The notes: generated by a model from the sequence alone, not told the origin. A stretch of DNA of 64,000 nucleotides from Glycomyces amatae (GCF_020991375.1 NZ_JAJLQZ010000014.1:1-64000), one strand, 5' to 3'; positions 16,495 to 25,841 are shown, counted from the stretch's first letter. Numbers and translations: made by a program.

Positions 16495-18386
16495 CGCGTG
16501 TTCCGGCACCGCAGGCACGGCTGTTCTCGAGTGCAGGTGACGGCCCGCGGGCACCCGGTCGTTTCAACCCGCCAGTGCTGCTCGATGACTGCTCGCAGAT
16601 TCGCGTCCTGCAGCACCTGATCAAGCCGGGCCGTGAACGCGGCAGCGAACCCATGCCGTGGGACTGCCGCCATCGTGTGCGGCTGCTGCGGTGGAGCCAT
16701 GCGGACCTCGTCGTTGACCACTGGCGTCAAAGCGTCAACACCGCGTTTGAATGCCGCGTCAACCCGTGTCATGCCGTACTGCTCGAGGAGTGTCTTCAAT
16801 GCCAGGCTGCCCTTGGCGTTCCCGTGGAAAAGGTCAACGGTGGCGTTGGCGGCCAGGATCGCCTGCCCGGTACCTGAACGGATGCCGTCCGCTGAGCTGG
16901 CGAAATCGTCTTGTATGAGGAGGTTGGTGAAGTGCTCAGCGAACGTGCCGGCGCATTTCGATCCGAACGCGTCACCGGTGCATACGAAAACAGTGGTTTC
17001 GGTGACGAAGCCAACGAACTTACTGAACGGGTTCGGCGCGGCAGCGAAACTGGCCGCGCGTGCACCGAGCATTTCGGGGCTGAACGGATGCACCGGCGCG
17101 ATGTGCTCTGCCAGGAAGAGCGCTCCGGCCTGCTGCATGAGTTCACGAAACGGTGCATCATTGGGTGTCTCCCGCTCTGTCGCGCTTCCCGACACCCGGC
17201 CGCTTTCGCTGACTTCGGGTGCCTGCTTGCCCGTGCTGCCGTCCTTGGCCAGGGTGACGGTTTTCTGCTCTGATGCTGCGTCGGTCGCGGACGCAACTTC
17301 GTGTTCAAGCACTGCCTCAGGATCGGCGTCAACATCGAGTTCCGCTACCGCATCGACCTGGGGCTCTTGCGCTGCCCTTTCGCGACCTGCACCCGGTTGG
17401 CTGTCGTCACTGCCTGGTGGGACCTCATGATCGGGCTCGGGCGCAGCGGGAAGCGGTGCGACGTCGGGTCCCTCGGTGCCGCTGCCAAAGGCAGCATCTG
17501 ACTGCGGGGGCGGGAGAGCGTTGGCGCGTTTTGGACCGTGGGCGTCCTCGTCTGGTGCTGTAGTGGCACCGACGACGCCTGAGGTGGCTTCGGAGCCGGG
17601 GTTCGCATTCCAGCAGTGATGGAAGGTCACCGCTTCGGCTGGCACCGTCGCGTCATCAGGTTCGAACAGGAACGCAGTTGGGTTGACGCTGTCGAATCCG
17701 CTGGTGTAGGCCGGTCCGACATCGTTGCCGCTGCAACGCTCAGCGGCATGATCTGAGGGGCCACCGAAATCTGCGGGAGGGGTCATGGCTGGGCTCTCGC
17801 TGTGTTCCTCAGGCGGGGCATGGTTCTCCTCGGCGTCAATGGCGGTCCGGGAAGCAACTGGTACGGTCCGGTCGACCATCAAGGTGTCGTCGAGGTCAGG
17901 GCTGTCAACGGGTTCCATCATGAGACCCGCTGCCTCCTGTGCATCTGCACCGTCGCCTACCGTGCCAGGAGGGACGTCAGCTTCGGAGCCGATCACGTCA
18001 TCAGGAGGGCCACCGGCAGGGGGCGCGTCCACGGCCTCGTTGAGGACATCATGGAATGCGGTGACGTTGTCGGCTTCGGTCTCAGGCACCTTGTCGGATG
18101 TTTCATTCCCCGGCACCGGAATCGGCTTGGGGTTCGGCTGGGGGCTGCTCTCCGCACCGGCAGCCGCACTGAATCCGTCTGCTGGCGCCGCATCGCTTGC
18201 GGGAGGAACGGCCGCTTCCGATTCGATCCATTCCATGAGGTCGCGGAGGTCCTCGGGATCAACATCGCCGAAGCCGATCGGGCCGGTCCCGCGCAATGCG
18301 GCAGCGTAATCAACCTGGTAGTGGGGTGAATCGTGCCGCTGCGGGGGCAGCTCTGATGATTCGTCGAACTCGAAAGGAGGGGGCAT
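16485..18386 (-). CDS. Long acidic low-complexity protein with C-terminal globular domain
   Basis: A 633-residue protein from ATG 18386 (MPPPFEFDESSELPP). About 430 residues are rich in Pro, Ala, Asp, Glu and Ser and likely disordered. The last 200 or so residues look folded: FRELMQQAGALFLAEHI, KFVGFVTETTVFVCTGDAFG, FAEHFTNLLIQDDF, then Cys-containing CTREQPCLRCRNTRW at the very end. The downstream CoiA-like gene begins inside its last codons. The whole is unlike anything I can name. A role in bringing the CoiA-like nuclease to a surface or to DNA is inference from coupling only. Confidence 0.68.
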   Translation of the reverse strand: MPPPFEFDESSELPPQRHDSPHYQVDYAAALRGTGPIGFGDVDPEDLRDLMEWIESEAAVPPASDAAPADGFSAAAGAESSPQPNPKPIPVPGNETSDKVPETEADNVTAFHDVLNEAVDAPPAGGPPDDVIGSEADVPPGTVGDGADAQEAAGLMMEPVDSPDLDDTLMVDRTVPVASRTAIDAEENHAPPEEHSESPAMTPPADFGGPSDHAAERCSGNDVGPAYTSGFDSVNPTAFLFEPDDATVPAEAVTFHHCWNANPGSEATSGVVGATTAPDEDAHGPKRANALPPPQSDAAFGSGTEGPDVAPLPAAPEPDHEVPPGSDDSQPGAGRERAAQEPQVDAVAELDVDADPEAVLEHEVASATDAASEQKTVTLAKDGSTGKQAPEVSESGRVSGSATERETPNDAPFRELMQQAGALFLAEHIAPVHPFSPEMLGARAASFAAAPNPFSKFVGFVTETTVFVCTGDAFGSKCAGTFAEHFTNLLIQDDFASSADGIRSGTGQAILAANATVDLFHGNAKGSLALKTLLEQYGMTRVDAAFKRGVDALTPVVNDEVRMAPPQQPHTMAAVPRHGFAAAFTARLDQVLQDANLRAVIEQHWRVETTGCPRAVTCTREQPCLRCRNTRWR

Positions 18387-18481
18387 ACCTTCACTGTCGC
18401 ATATGGCAGTCCTGCTCGCATCCTTCACGAAGCGGCGTCACGGCGTGTGGGCGGCACGGGACGCCAGTGGGACGCTATCAT

Positions 18482-18510
18482 CGGTACGGGCCATGCGCTG
18501 GCCCGTGCCG
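18482..18510. terminator. 11-bp hairpin between divergent genes
   Basis: CGGTACGGGCC and GGCCCGTGCCG pair over 11 bp with one T-G wobble around a 7-base loop (atgcgct). It lies between the minus-strand 16485-18386 gene start and the plus-strand gene at 18655, so it may be a leader structure or a terminator insulating the latter; the 268-base gap shows no convincing gene. Confidence 0.45.
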
Positions 18511-18654
18511 AGACGCGGTTTCCCACACGGACCCGTCGCCAGGGGCCAAGCCGTCACCGACGCAGCGTCAACGGGTCCCCCTGGGACACGTATCTGTCAT
18601 GGCTGTCTATGGACCTACCGCTGCGTGTGGGACGGCGGTAGAACAGGACCTGCC

Positions 18655-19350
18655 ATGACTGCCTCCTTGAACGACCGGGCACGCCGCCGCGCCATTCGCA
18701 TCACCACTGCACGGGATGGTGTGGCCTACAGTGAAGCTGCCCGCACGCTCGCGGTGCCATCCCCTGCCCACCGTTCGCGGTTCGACCCGCACTCGGACGC
18801 CCTCACCCGGGCATTGGGTGACTTGTATAGGGAATTGGTCGCGTTGCCTTCGAACGGGTTCGCCTATGTGGAGGACGCTCTGGTGCATATCGCTTGCAGC
18901 TCTGCGCTCGCTCGGGCCCGCGGCTCGTTGCAGATCGCCGTGGCACATGTTGCCGCAGGACTCATGACCGGCAGCATCGCCGAAGAGATCCGCACGGTCG
19001 CCAGGAGCCTCGCCTTCGCCGCTGCGTATGTGGCCGAATCCGCGCCGGTGTATGCGGTGCTGACGCACATGGCTGGTACTGCGCATGCTCGCGCCAGGGA
19101 AGCCGCTGCGATCGAACGCGGCCGATGCCTGCTCGGAGGTGAGAGCGACACGACCTGCGCGGGAGCGGCACGCGTCCGCGTGCACGTGTGTGGACCCGGC
19201 GACGCGGACCCGACGATCAGCGACTGGGGTTGCCTGACGCACGCTGCCGCGCCAGTGGTGACCTGGAGCGACCAGGCCACCGACGTCGTCATCGTTGACC
19301 GCGACCCGGCCGCCGTTGCCGGCAGGTCCGCCGTGCAACGGCAGGAATGA
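18655..19350 (+). CDS. GRCLLG-domain protein, copy 1
   Basis: A 231-residue protein: basic N-terminus, a long Ala-rich helical middle (ARGSLQIAVAHVAAGLMTG, LAFAAAYVAESAPVYAVL), then a domain ERGRCLLGGESDTTC ... ARVRVHVCGPGDADPTI, SDWGCLTHAA. The same C-terminal domain with matching Cys and WGC..HA spacing is in 20912-21730. Paired cysteines suggest a small metal-binding or disulfide domain. ATG 18655 is chosen as the first start after the hairpin, with AGGACC upstream. Unknown function; probably a plasmid-specific family. Confidence 0.68.
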   Translation: MTASLNDRARRRAIRITTARDGVAYSEAARTLAVPSPAHRSRFDPHSDALTRALGDLYRELVALPSNGFAYVEDALVHIACSSALARARGSLQIAVAHVAAGLMTGSIAEEIRTVARSLAFAAAYVAESAPVYAVLTHMAGTAHARAREAAAIERGRCLLGGESDTTCAGAARVRVHVCGPGDADPTISDWGCLTHAAAPVVTWSDQATDVVIVDRDPAAVAGRSAVQRQE

Positions 19351-19412
19351 CCAGGTCGACAGGTGCGCGACGCGCACCGATACGGAGATTGCCGCGTCGG
19401 TGCCGCGTCTGG

Positions 19413-20486
19413 TCACCGTGCGGTGAGGTCGTCGCCGTCGAGGGGCATCGGCCGCGGTTTCCTGGCGGCGCGCCCCAGTATTTCATCGGCGACGTTCTCG
19501 CCAACGTTCCTTTGTATGTCCTGGTCGTCGCGAAGACGGCGAAGTTCGCCGGCGACCTTGCGTTTGATGTAGGTGGTTTGTATCCATGACTGCGTACTGT
19601 CGACGATTTTGAGTATGACAAGGAACATGGGAAGGAACAGGAGCGTGCCGATGCCGAAGCACATCAGTGCCAAGTAGGCGCCTTTCGCATGAGGGAGGCG
19701 CCTGGCCGCCTTGATCGTGAAACTCGTTTGAATGAGCGCGAGCACTATCGACACCACGTGCGTGACCGCGTAGGGAACGAGCGCTTGACAGAACCCGACC
19801 TCGCCGACGGAGACCAGGAGGTTCATACCCCACGAGTCGATACCGTCAATGCCGGTAAGATAGTCTCGCAGATTTGATCCCTCGTGCAGGAAATCAGGAT
19901 TGAACATGCCGTTCTCGCCCTTGACTGCCAGGCCCTTGAGCATGCGCCAAGCTCCCGCAGCGAACAGCACCATGACGATCACCACCAGGCAACTCATCAT
20001 TGGATTGACGCGTTCAACTCGATAGAGCTCCATCATTTCCTTTTGAAGCGTCCCCCGGTCTCCTTTGTAGCGTTCCTGGAGCGCCTTCACCCTCGGTGCC
20101 AACCGGCTCATGTTCGCGCCGCTGCGGGCGCCGCGCAACTGCATCGGCAGCATGAGCAGACGAAGGAGCACCAGGAGTGCGACGGCGGCCAGGAGCACCA
20201 TGGACGTGCACGGTGGCGCGGGTATCAGCGATATTGCGGTATAGGTCCCCTCGACGCCGTAGGCGAGCGCCAACGCTACAGGGGTGGTGATCCACACGAG
20301 TAGGGCAAAGGGCGCGACCACCCATCCGAAAAAGGTCTTCATGGCATCGAAAAACGGCCCCCATGACTGCAGAGCATCACGCAACCGGTCAAGTGAGCTG
20401 TCGATGCCGCGCGTGAACGGGCCTTCACCGAGTTCGGACTTACCGGGAGCAGCGGGAGCGGGCACTTCGCACGTTGATCCACACAT
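19413..20486 (-). CDS. YidC/Oxa1-family membrane insertase-like protein
   Basis: A 357-residue polytopic membrane protein. Hydrophobic segments lie at about residues 53-75, 95-115, 165-185, 235-258 and 275-300. The diagnostic YidC stretch follows the second segment: LRLLMLPMQLRGARSGANMS, then RVKALQERYKGDRGTLQKEM and VERVNPMMSCLVV, matching the conserved cytoplasmic hairpin and NP motif. YidC inserts small membrane proteins alone or with Sec. The N-terminal extension carries a MCGSTCEVP start that is not a classic lipobox. The chromosomal copy should serve the cell, so an element-borne copy may insert element-encoded membrane proteins. The C-terminal tail is basic and soluble. Confidence 0.85.
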   Translation of the reverse strand: MCGSTCEVPAPAAPGKSELGEGPFTRGIDSSLDRLRDALQSWGPFFDAMKTFFGWVVAPFALLVWITTPVALALAYGVEGTYTAISLIPAPPCTSMVLLAAVALLVLLRLLMLPMQLRGARSGANMSRLAPRVKALQERYKGDRGTLQKEMMELYRVERVNPMMSCLVVIVMVLFAAGAWRMLKGLAVKGENGMFNPDFLHEGSNLRDYLTGIDGIDSWGMNLLVSVGEVGFCQALVPYAVTHVVSIVLALIQTSFTIKAARRLPHAKGAYLALMCFGIGTLLFLPMFLVILKIVDSTQSWIQTTYIKRKVAGELRRLRDDQDIQRNVGENVADEILGRAARKPRPMPLDGDDLTAR

Positions 20487-20911
20487 GACATGACCTATCT
20501 ACCTTGAGGGGACATGAGGCGTTATGGTCGAAGGAGTGACGCTGACAGGAGAGGCACCGACGTTGGGCTGGACGCCGGATTGGCAGTGCCCAATGCATCG
20601 ATAGTAAGAACGCGTTTGCGGTGCGCATCCCGGCGCCGCATTGCCGTCGCGGCCACATGGCGCATCATCGCATAATTGACGGCCGTGTGCGTCCCCCGAA
20701 CAACGCAATGTCGACAGCACCGGTGTCATACCGTGCCAGTATCATTGCTTCGGGTGCCGTTGCCGCGCCCGCGCCCGACTCTGCGCCCATGCCGCCGGAG
20801 ACACCAGAGGCCAGGTGAACACGGGACACAGGCAGCAGTAGACGACCGTGCCCGGCTGATAGCCGCCTTCGAGCAGCGCGGACGCATGGGGCCCGCCCGG
20901 AGGACGAACAC
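20487..20911. other. 425-base gap with only possible mini-ORFs
   Basis: No convincing gene. A 26-codon ORF 20524-20604 (MVEGVTLTGEAPTLGW start) and a 36-codon ORF 20708-20818 (MSTAPVSYRASIIASGA start) have acceptable composition but no clear ribosome sites. The left part should contain the promoter of the minus-strand YidC-like gene. The right end holds the CGGAGG ribosome site of the next gene. Confidence 0.4.
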
Positions 20912-21730
20912 ATGTCGAACCCACGGCCCCGATCACAGGGGCAACGCCAACGCGCCGTCGCCGCACAACGAGCTACTGGCAGGGCGTATATGGATGCGAA
21001 ACGTGCCACCGCCCAAACTGCCACAGCTTCGCCCCTGGACCCGCAGCCGGACGCGGTCAGCGACATGACCGACCGGCTCGCGGCCACCATCACCGCGTTT
21101 GTGGCCGCTGCGACCGTGAACGACAACGGTCTCGCAAGGGCAGTGTTCGGGCCCGAGGTCGCCTTGGCGCTTGCGCGGTTCCAGCAGGGCCGCGATCGCC
21201 TCGCTGCCGGCACCTTCGACACGGCGACCGTTGAAGCCCTGAGGCTCGCTGCGAAAGGTTTCATGGCTGCCGCGCGCGAGCTCGTCTACCGAGACCACCA
21301 GACACTCACAAGGCACGCGCAGGTCCTGTACGCCCGCGTACGCGAGGTTGCGGCAATCGCTGGCGGCCGATGCCTGCTTGGTCAGGCCAGCCACCGCCGA
21401 TGCACCGGACCTGAACGCGTCCGGGTGTCCACATGGTTTCCCGGAGACGGCGGCCCGGTCCTGTCCGACTGGGGCTGCCCTGGGCACGCCGGAGCCGAAT
21501 ATGCCCGATGGGATCACCGGATCATGGAGGTGCGCATCAACGGCGACGACCAGGCCGCAGTCGCGGCGGCGCGCGCTGAAGGCGAGCGCCTCCTCGACCG
21601 CTGCCCGCCCGCACCGCCCCAGGACTGGGGCAACCCGGTGTGTGGGCATCCGATGGCGTGGCGATGCGACGGCTGCCACGTGTGCACGTCCTGCGACGGC
21701 TGCTACTGCGATGAGCTGCACGGCGACTGA
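20912..21730 (+). CDS. GRCLLG-domain protein, copy 2, with Cys-rich tail
   Basis: A 272-residue paralogue of 18655-19350. It has a basic helical N-terminus, an Ala-rich middle, then IAGGRCLLGQASHRRCTG ... ERVRVSTWFPGDGGPVL, SDWGCPGHAG. It extends further with a Cys-rich end, CDGCHVCTSCDGCYC, likely a zinc site. ATG 20912 has CGGAGG ten bases upstream. The next gene begins about 210 bases on. Function unknown; the conserved domain and duplication argue for a real family on this element. Confidence 0.74.
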   Translation: MSNPRPRSQGQRQRAVAAQRATGRAYMDAKRATAQTATASPLDPQPDAVSDMTDRLAATITAFVAAATVNDNGLARAVFGPEVALALARFQQGRDRLAAGTFDTATVEALRLAAKGFMAAARELVYRDHQTLTRHAQVLYARVREVAAIAGGRCLLGQASHRRCTGPERVRVSTWFPGDGGPVLSDWGCPGHAGAEYARWDHRIMEVRINGDDQAAVAAARAEGERLLDRCPPAPPQDWGNPVCGHPMAWRCDGCHVCTSCDGCYCDELHGD

Positions 21731-21941
21731 TGGTCGGCTGCCTACGATAGAATGATCACGCGGTATCGACTGTGGGCTGTGCTCCGGCCCGGTAGCTCCC
21801 CAGCCCATGACTGGTGAACGCCACCGAAGGTGCCCCGCACCGAGCGTTCCACGAACCATGCGCGCACCGTAGGCGTGCGCTATCTGGCCGAGGCGACGAC
21901 TGCCGCGGCGCGTCATGGGCCCCGCGCCGCTAGGAGGCATC

Positions 21942-22310
21942 GTGCCTGAATACCACGCCCGCGCCACCGCGCTCCGCGCCATCAAACAGCAGCTCAACAT
22001 CACACACACGGAAGCGGTCGCCGTCCTTGACGACCCGCGATGTGAAGCCCTGTGCGCGTACATCGACGCCTACGACCTTGCCACGTACGCCGACGCGGTC
22101 GCCGTCCTTGAGGACCCCCGCAACCAGGTGCTATGTGAGAACTGCGGTTGGACCAACAGCATGGCCTGCCCTGAATGCCCCGGCTGCGGCTGCTACACCG
22201 GGCAGTGCACCGGCTGGCGGCACGCCGAATACGACACCGAGTCGGGCGCTGACGACGCCCACTGCTTCGAATGCGGCGCTGACAGGAACGGTTACGGCTG
22301 TGACTGCTGA
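21942..22310 (+). CDS. Cys-rich zinc-finger-like small protein
   Basis: A 122-residue protein from GTG 21942 with GGAGG seven bases upstream. The first half repeats the phrase EAVAVLDDPR / DAVAVLEDPR, an internal duplication; the second half is a cysteine-rich domain (CENCGWTNSMACPECPGCGC, CFECGADRNGYGCDC). It probably binds zinc. Its end overlaps the start of the prim-pol gene, suggesting a joint role in element replication, but that is inference from position. Confidence 0.7.
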   Translation: MPEYHARATALRAIKQQLNITHTEAVAVLDDPRCEALCAYIDAYDLATYADAVAVLEDPRNQVLCENCGWTNSMACPECPGCGCYTGQCTGWRHAEYDTESGADDAHCFECGADRNGYGCDC

Positions 22311-22875
22311 CGCCGCCGTGCCGCCGACGGCCGCCGACGCTGCGGCCCTCACGGCCCGCGGCCTGGTTGTGTTCGCACTGCCTGCAGGCGCCAAACGCGC
22401 CGCACCTGGCTGGCACGGCCGCCTCCTGCTGAACGGCGAAGCAGTGCGTCAGGAGTGGCGCGAAGGCGACAACATCGGCGTCGCCTGCCGCGCCTCCGGC
22501 GTCGTCGGCATCGACCTCGACGTCAAACACGACGGTCTCGAACGGTTCGCAGGTGCATGCGCCGATCACGGCCAGCGCTGGCCGGACACGTTCACTACCC
22601 GAACCGGCTCCGGGGGCCTCCACTTGTACTTCCGGGCGCCCGCTGGACGTATCATCCCCAGTTACTCCGGGCCTGCCTCACCACTCGGGGCCGGCGTTGA
22701 CGTGCGCGCTCCCGGCAGGCGGCTCGGTGCTTACCTGGCCGGGCCCGGCTCTGTCGTAGACGGCCGCAACTATCGCATGGAAATGGACTTGCCGATCATG
22801 CCGCTGCCGCGGTGGCTCGCTGACGTTCTCGGTGCCGAACGCACCTGGCAACGTCCGCCGACGTGGCCGCAGTGA
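22300..22875 (+). CDS. Bifunctional DNA primase/polymerase (prim-pol) domain protein
   Basis: A 191-residue stand-alone prim-pol (AEP superfamily) domain. Landmarks are ALTARGLVVFALPAGAKRA at the N-terminus, NIGVACRASGVVGIDLDV with metal-binding Asp72 and Asp74, TRTGSGGLHLYF with His108, and GAGVDVRAPGRRLGAYLAGP. These are the conserved motifs of the prim-pol family that starts DNA synthesis on plasmids and phages. It lacks the helicase domain usually fused downstream, so it must pair with another protein; the DnaB-like gene at 41669 is a candidate but its P-loop is degenerate. GTG 22300 overlaps the upstream Cys-rich gene. Confidence 0.88.
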   Translation: MTADAAVPPTAADAAALTARGLVVFALPAGAKRAAPGWHGRLLLNGEAVRQEWREGDNIGVACRASGVVGIDLDVKHDGLERFAGACADHGQRWPDTFTTRTGSGGLHLYFRAPAGRIIPSYSGPASPLGAGVDVRAPGRRLGAYLAGPGSVVDGRNYRMEMDLPIMPLPRWLADVLGAERTWQRPPTWPQ

Positions 22876-23105
22876 ACCAGTACATCGATCTCGCCCGAGC
22901 TTCCCGATTCGACGGCAGGCTAGCGTTGGCGTTACCCCTTCTCAAACAGTCATGAGCTGCCCTCAAGGGAGCCTGGTACAGTACAGACCAGCCGAAGACT
23001 CCATGCCGTGTATCTTCCCGAACCTCCATATCCCCATAAGGGTTGAGGAATCCATAATGCTCCACTGAGCCAGTTTCTGTGTCTCACTGCGGCGTGGAAC
23101 GACGG

Positions 23106-23294
23106 ATGATTCCCGGACGAGGCTGCACCTATATTGCTCTGACGTGCGGTGCTGATCTGGTGGCCCTGGAACCAACCGGGGTGCGGGTGTCAACGTGCCC
23201 TGCCCATGACGGGCAGCCCGCAACTACCACTCGTGAACCCCAGGTGCACCATGCCATCCTCATTCCCCCGTCTCCGCGACGACGCGACTGTTAA
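23106..23294 (+). CDS. Possible small Cys-containing protein
   Basis: ATG 23106 opens 62 codons (GCTYIALTCGADLVALEPTG, RVSTCPAHDGQ) that overlap the start of the large gene at 23251 in another frame. The pattern resembles small phage proteins, but third-position bias is weak and there is no strong ribosome site. The rest of the 375-base gap 22876-23250 contains an AT-richer block (cccataagggttgaggaatc, about 23031-23050) likely to hold a promoter, and no other gene. Confidence 0.38.
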   Translation: MIPGRGCTYIALTCGADLVALEPTGVRVSTCPAHDGQPATTTREPQVHHAILIPPSPRRRDC

Positions 23295-25365
23295 CCCGTT
23301 CCCGGGCGCCGACAAGTCGACGTGGTCGCGCAACTTCTCCGAAGCGCTCCACTACGCCACAGCCCTTCCCAAGCCGGTGACCGACACTATCGCCGTCTAC
23401 GTCGTCCACCCCAAGTCCTACCTGACGCGCTCGCGCGCATCTCACGACATCGAATATCAGCTCAAAGACGACGTCATCACTGTCGACCCATACGACCACA
23501 GCGTCATTACGGTCACGGTCCATGGTTTCGCCGGTGGCCCCGGCGAGTACAACGAACGCATTCGCTCAGCCTTCGACGCTCCGATCCGCCGCGACGCAGT
23601 CGATGATCGGACGCTGCCGGCCCTGGTAACTGGGGTTGACGACGCAGGGCAGCCCTCGGCCTACTTGACCACGCGGGAGCCGGTTGCCAGCGCCAAGCTC
23701 AGCAACCTCATCGACATCACCGATGAGGCGCTGCGGCGCGCCGACGGGCGGCGCGGATACAGCCTCGAAGATGACCTTGCGACATTCGGCCAACATGAGA
23801 CGACCTTGCATGCGGTGCTCGACCGGCACCTGGTCGAAACCGACGCCGGTCGCCGCCAGGTTCGACACGTCGTCGACTTGACCGCGATCAAAGGAGCTAA
23901 TCGGTCCCGAGCCAGGCAGCTCCTGTTTGAGCTGACCATGAAAGACGTCATATACGGCATCGAACGCAACCGGCTCGGCATCGAAGGAACCGGCCGAGTC
24001 GCCGATCCGACAATCTGGGTGCCAGCGTTCGCCAATCAGTTGCGCGTCGCGTTCGACCAGCCCGAGCACCCCTTGCACCAGATGGCAGTCAAAGCTCAGC
24101 AGGTTGCGACCGTCAACATGCAGATCATTGTCGGCACCGAAAGTGCTGACGACTTCCACAACCAAGTGTTCGACCCCAACCGAGTCGATCACCGCCGCCC
24201 GCCACTGGACTACGACGTGTTGGAGAAGTCCGAATCGGACATGCGGGCGGTCCTGCGGGCGTTGAAACACAACGGGTGGATGACCGAGGAGACGCGCGCC
24301 TGGCTTGCCGGAGAGGGCCCCGACCCCGACCGCGTCCCAAGCGAGGACTTCGTGTCCGGTCGCGACCGACGCGACCGCGCGCTGTACGCAGCCACGTTCC
24401 CGCAGAACCCCGAACAGGCCGCCGTCGTTCGGCATGTCCTCGGCGAACCCGCCAGGTCCGCTACGAACCAGGACCACATGCGAAACCGCCTGCGTATGCT
24501 TTCCTCAGCCATCAGCGCTGGATACCGCCACCGTTGGAACCCGCGTGTGTTCGACGGACTCCTGCCCGCGAAGTTCCTCAAAGACGGCAAGAACCTTACC
24601 GGCATTCCCGAATGGTACTCAGTCCTCGACGGGCTCCAAACCGCCCACAGCGACAGCGAGCTTCTTGATTTCGTGACCACGCGCGGCATCCACTGGCTGG
24701 CCGAATTCGAAATCATCGAAGCCGATCGCGGCTCAATGGAAGCGCAGAGCCGGGAGGGCGCCGACGCCAACGGTGACACGCTTGCCGACAAGAAGGTCCG
24801 ACGTAGCGCGACGAACGCTCGCACCGCCATGCTCGCCAACCCCGACCGGGCGGTCGCTCTCCTGCGCGAGCTTGCCCACGCCGCGAACACGGGTGAGCGT
24901 CCGCGGCAGATCGACGATGACGGCCAGCCGATTCCCGGCACGATAGCTGATAAATGGTGGTTCGACCAGGTCTTCCCCAAAGCGAAAGGTCGACGTCGCC
25001 CGAAACGTAACTGGGAACCCAGCACGGACGCGACTGAGCCGCAAGAGCCGCCGCCCAACCCGTTGGCGACCCTCATCGCCGCCCGCAGTGACCTGTACGC
25101 GATGGTGGCTCACCTGCTGCCGACCGACATGACCGAGTGCTTCCGGCGTGTTCAGGAACTGCTGGACGCAGCGAAGGCCGCTAATCGCGTTCCTTTGGGC
25201 GATGTGACCGACGATGAGGCCAGCGGCTTGATGGAAGCGCTCAGCGCGCTCCATGCTGACCTGCAGGCGCTCATTTCAACGATTTCATTGATGCGGGTCA
25301 GCGAAGTGCAGGTTCAGGAATCCTCGTGTGCGCGGTTCCTGACCGAAGGGGCCGACCAAGGGTGA
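23251..25365 (+). CDS. Large (704-residue) hypothetical protein
   Basis: ATG 23251 with CAGGTG just upstream. It is an acidic/basic mixed soluble protein with no membrane segments. Visible landmarks: an N-terminal beta-rich domain with SHDIEYQLKDDVITVDPYD; a central VVDLTAIKGANRSRARQLLF stretch reminiscent of nucleotide-loop proteins of the ParB or DGQHR type, though too weak to assign; a basic, Lys/Arg-rich segment near residue 595 (KAKGRRRPKRNW); and a helical C-terminus. The downstream GIY-YIG-like gene starts inside its stop, so the two are one unit. A DNA-modification or DNA-processing partner is plausible by context only. Confidence 0.72.
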   Translation: MPSSFPRLRDDATVNPFPGADKSTWSRNFSEALHYATALPKPVTDTIAVYVVHPKSYLTRSRASHDIEYQLKDDVITVDPYDHSVITVTVHGFAGGPGEYNERIRSAFDAPIRRDAVDDRTLPALVTGVDDAGQPSAYLTTREPVASAKLSNLIDITDEALRRADGRRGYSLEDDLATFGQHETTLHAVLDRHLVETDAGRRQVRHVVDLTAIKGANRSRARQLLFELTMKDVIYGIERNRLGIEGTGRVADPTIWVPAFANQLRVAFDQPEHPLHQMAVKAQQVATVNMQIIVGTESADDFHNQVFDPNRVDHRRPPLDYDVLEKSESDMRAVLRALKHNGWMTEETRAWLAGEGPDPDRVPSEDFVSGRDRRDRALYAATFPQNPEQAAVVRHVLGEPARSATNQDHMRNRLRMLSSAISAGYRHRWNPRVFDGLLPAKFLKDGKNLTGIPEWYSVLDGLQTAHSDSELLDFVTTRGIHWLAEFEIIEADRGSMEAQSREGADANGDTLADKKVRRSATNARTAMLANPDRAVALLRELAHAANTGERPRQIDDDGQPIPGTIADKWWFDQVFPKAKGRRRPKRNWEPSTDATEPQEPPPNPLATLIAARSDLYAMVAHLLPTDMTECFRRVQELLDAAKAANRVPLGDVTDDEASGLMEALSALHADLQALISTISLMRVSEVQVQESSCARFLTEGADQG

Positions 25366-25787
25366 CCATTGTCCTGCCTGTCGGCCCTACCCTCACGGTC
25401 GGTCGGCTTGGGGCGCTGCCAGGCGCCGCCGGCCGATACCTTCTCCAATCACGGTTCGACGCCGTCCAATGGCCGCAGCGCTGGACTTTCGAAGAGGTGG
25501 ACATCGTGACAGCGGTCTATCTCATCTCCGACAGCCACGATCGACTGCGGTGGCTCGGCCAAGTCAACCGGAACGACGGCCTGTCCGGACGGCTCGCACA
25601 GCACCACGCAAGTGCCGCCAAGCGAGCTGTGTTCGCCAAGATCAGGGTCCTGCACCTTGACGATTGGACGCCATCCGAGGCTCTCGATGCCATCGAGGGC
25701 CGGTGCGCGGACCTTCTCGCGATTCGCGTGATGATGCGACCCCGCGTGTGGCCCTCGGCGCGTGAATGGCCAGCGGTGGTGGCCTGA
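25362..25787 (+). CDS. GIY-YIG-like domain protein
   Basis: A 141-residue protein, GTG 25362 overlapping the preceding TGA (GTGA). Residues 50-120 read TAVYLISDSHDRLRWLGQVN, then GLSGRLAQHHASAAKRAVFA, VRVLHLDDW-like strand and an EALDAIEGRCADLL helix. This matches the GIY-YIG fold layout (strand, strand, Arg on a helix, Glu on a later helix), with VYL and WLG in place of GIY and YIG. Such domains cut DNA. The catalytic tyrosines are diverged, so activity is uncertain. Position after the 704-residue gene suggests the pair acts together. Confidence 0.6.
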   Translation: MTIVLPVGPTLTVGRLGALPGAAGRYLLQSRFDAVQWPQRWTFEEVDIVTAVYLISDSHDRLRWLGQVNRNDGLSGRLAQHHASAAKRAVFAKIRVLHLDDWTPSEALDAIEGRCADLLAIRVMMRPRVWPSAREWPAVVA

Positions 25788-25841
25788 CCGGGTTGCGTCC
25801 TGGCGTGTAGCCCCGAGTCTGCTATCCCGATCTCGGGTAAG

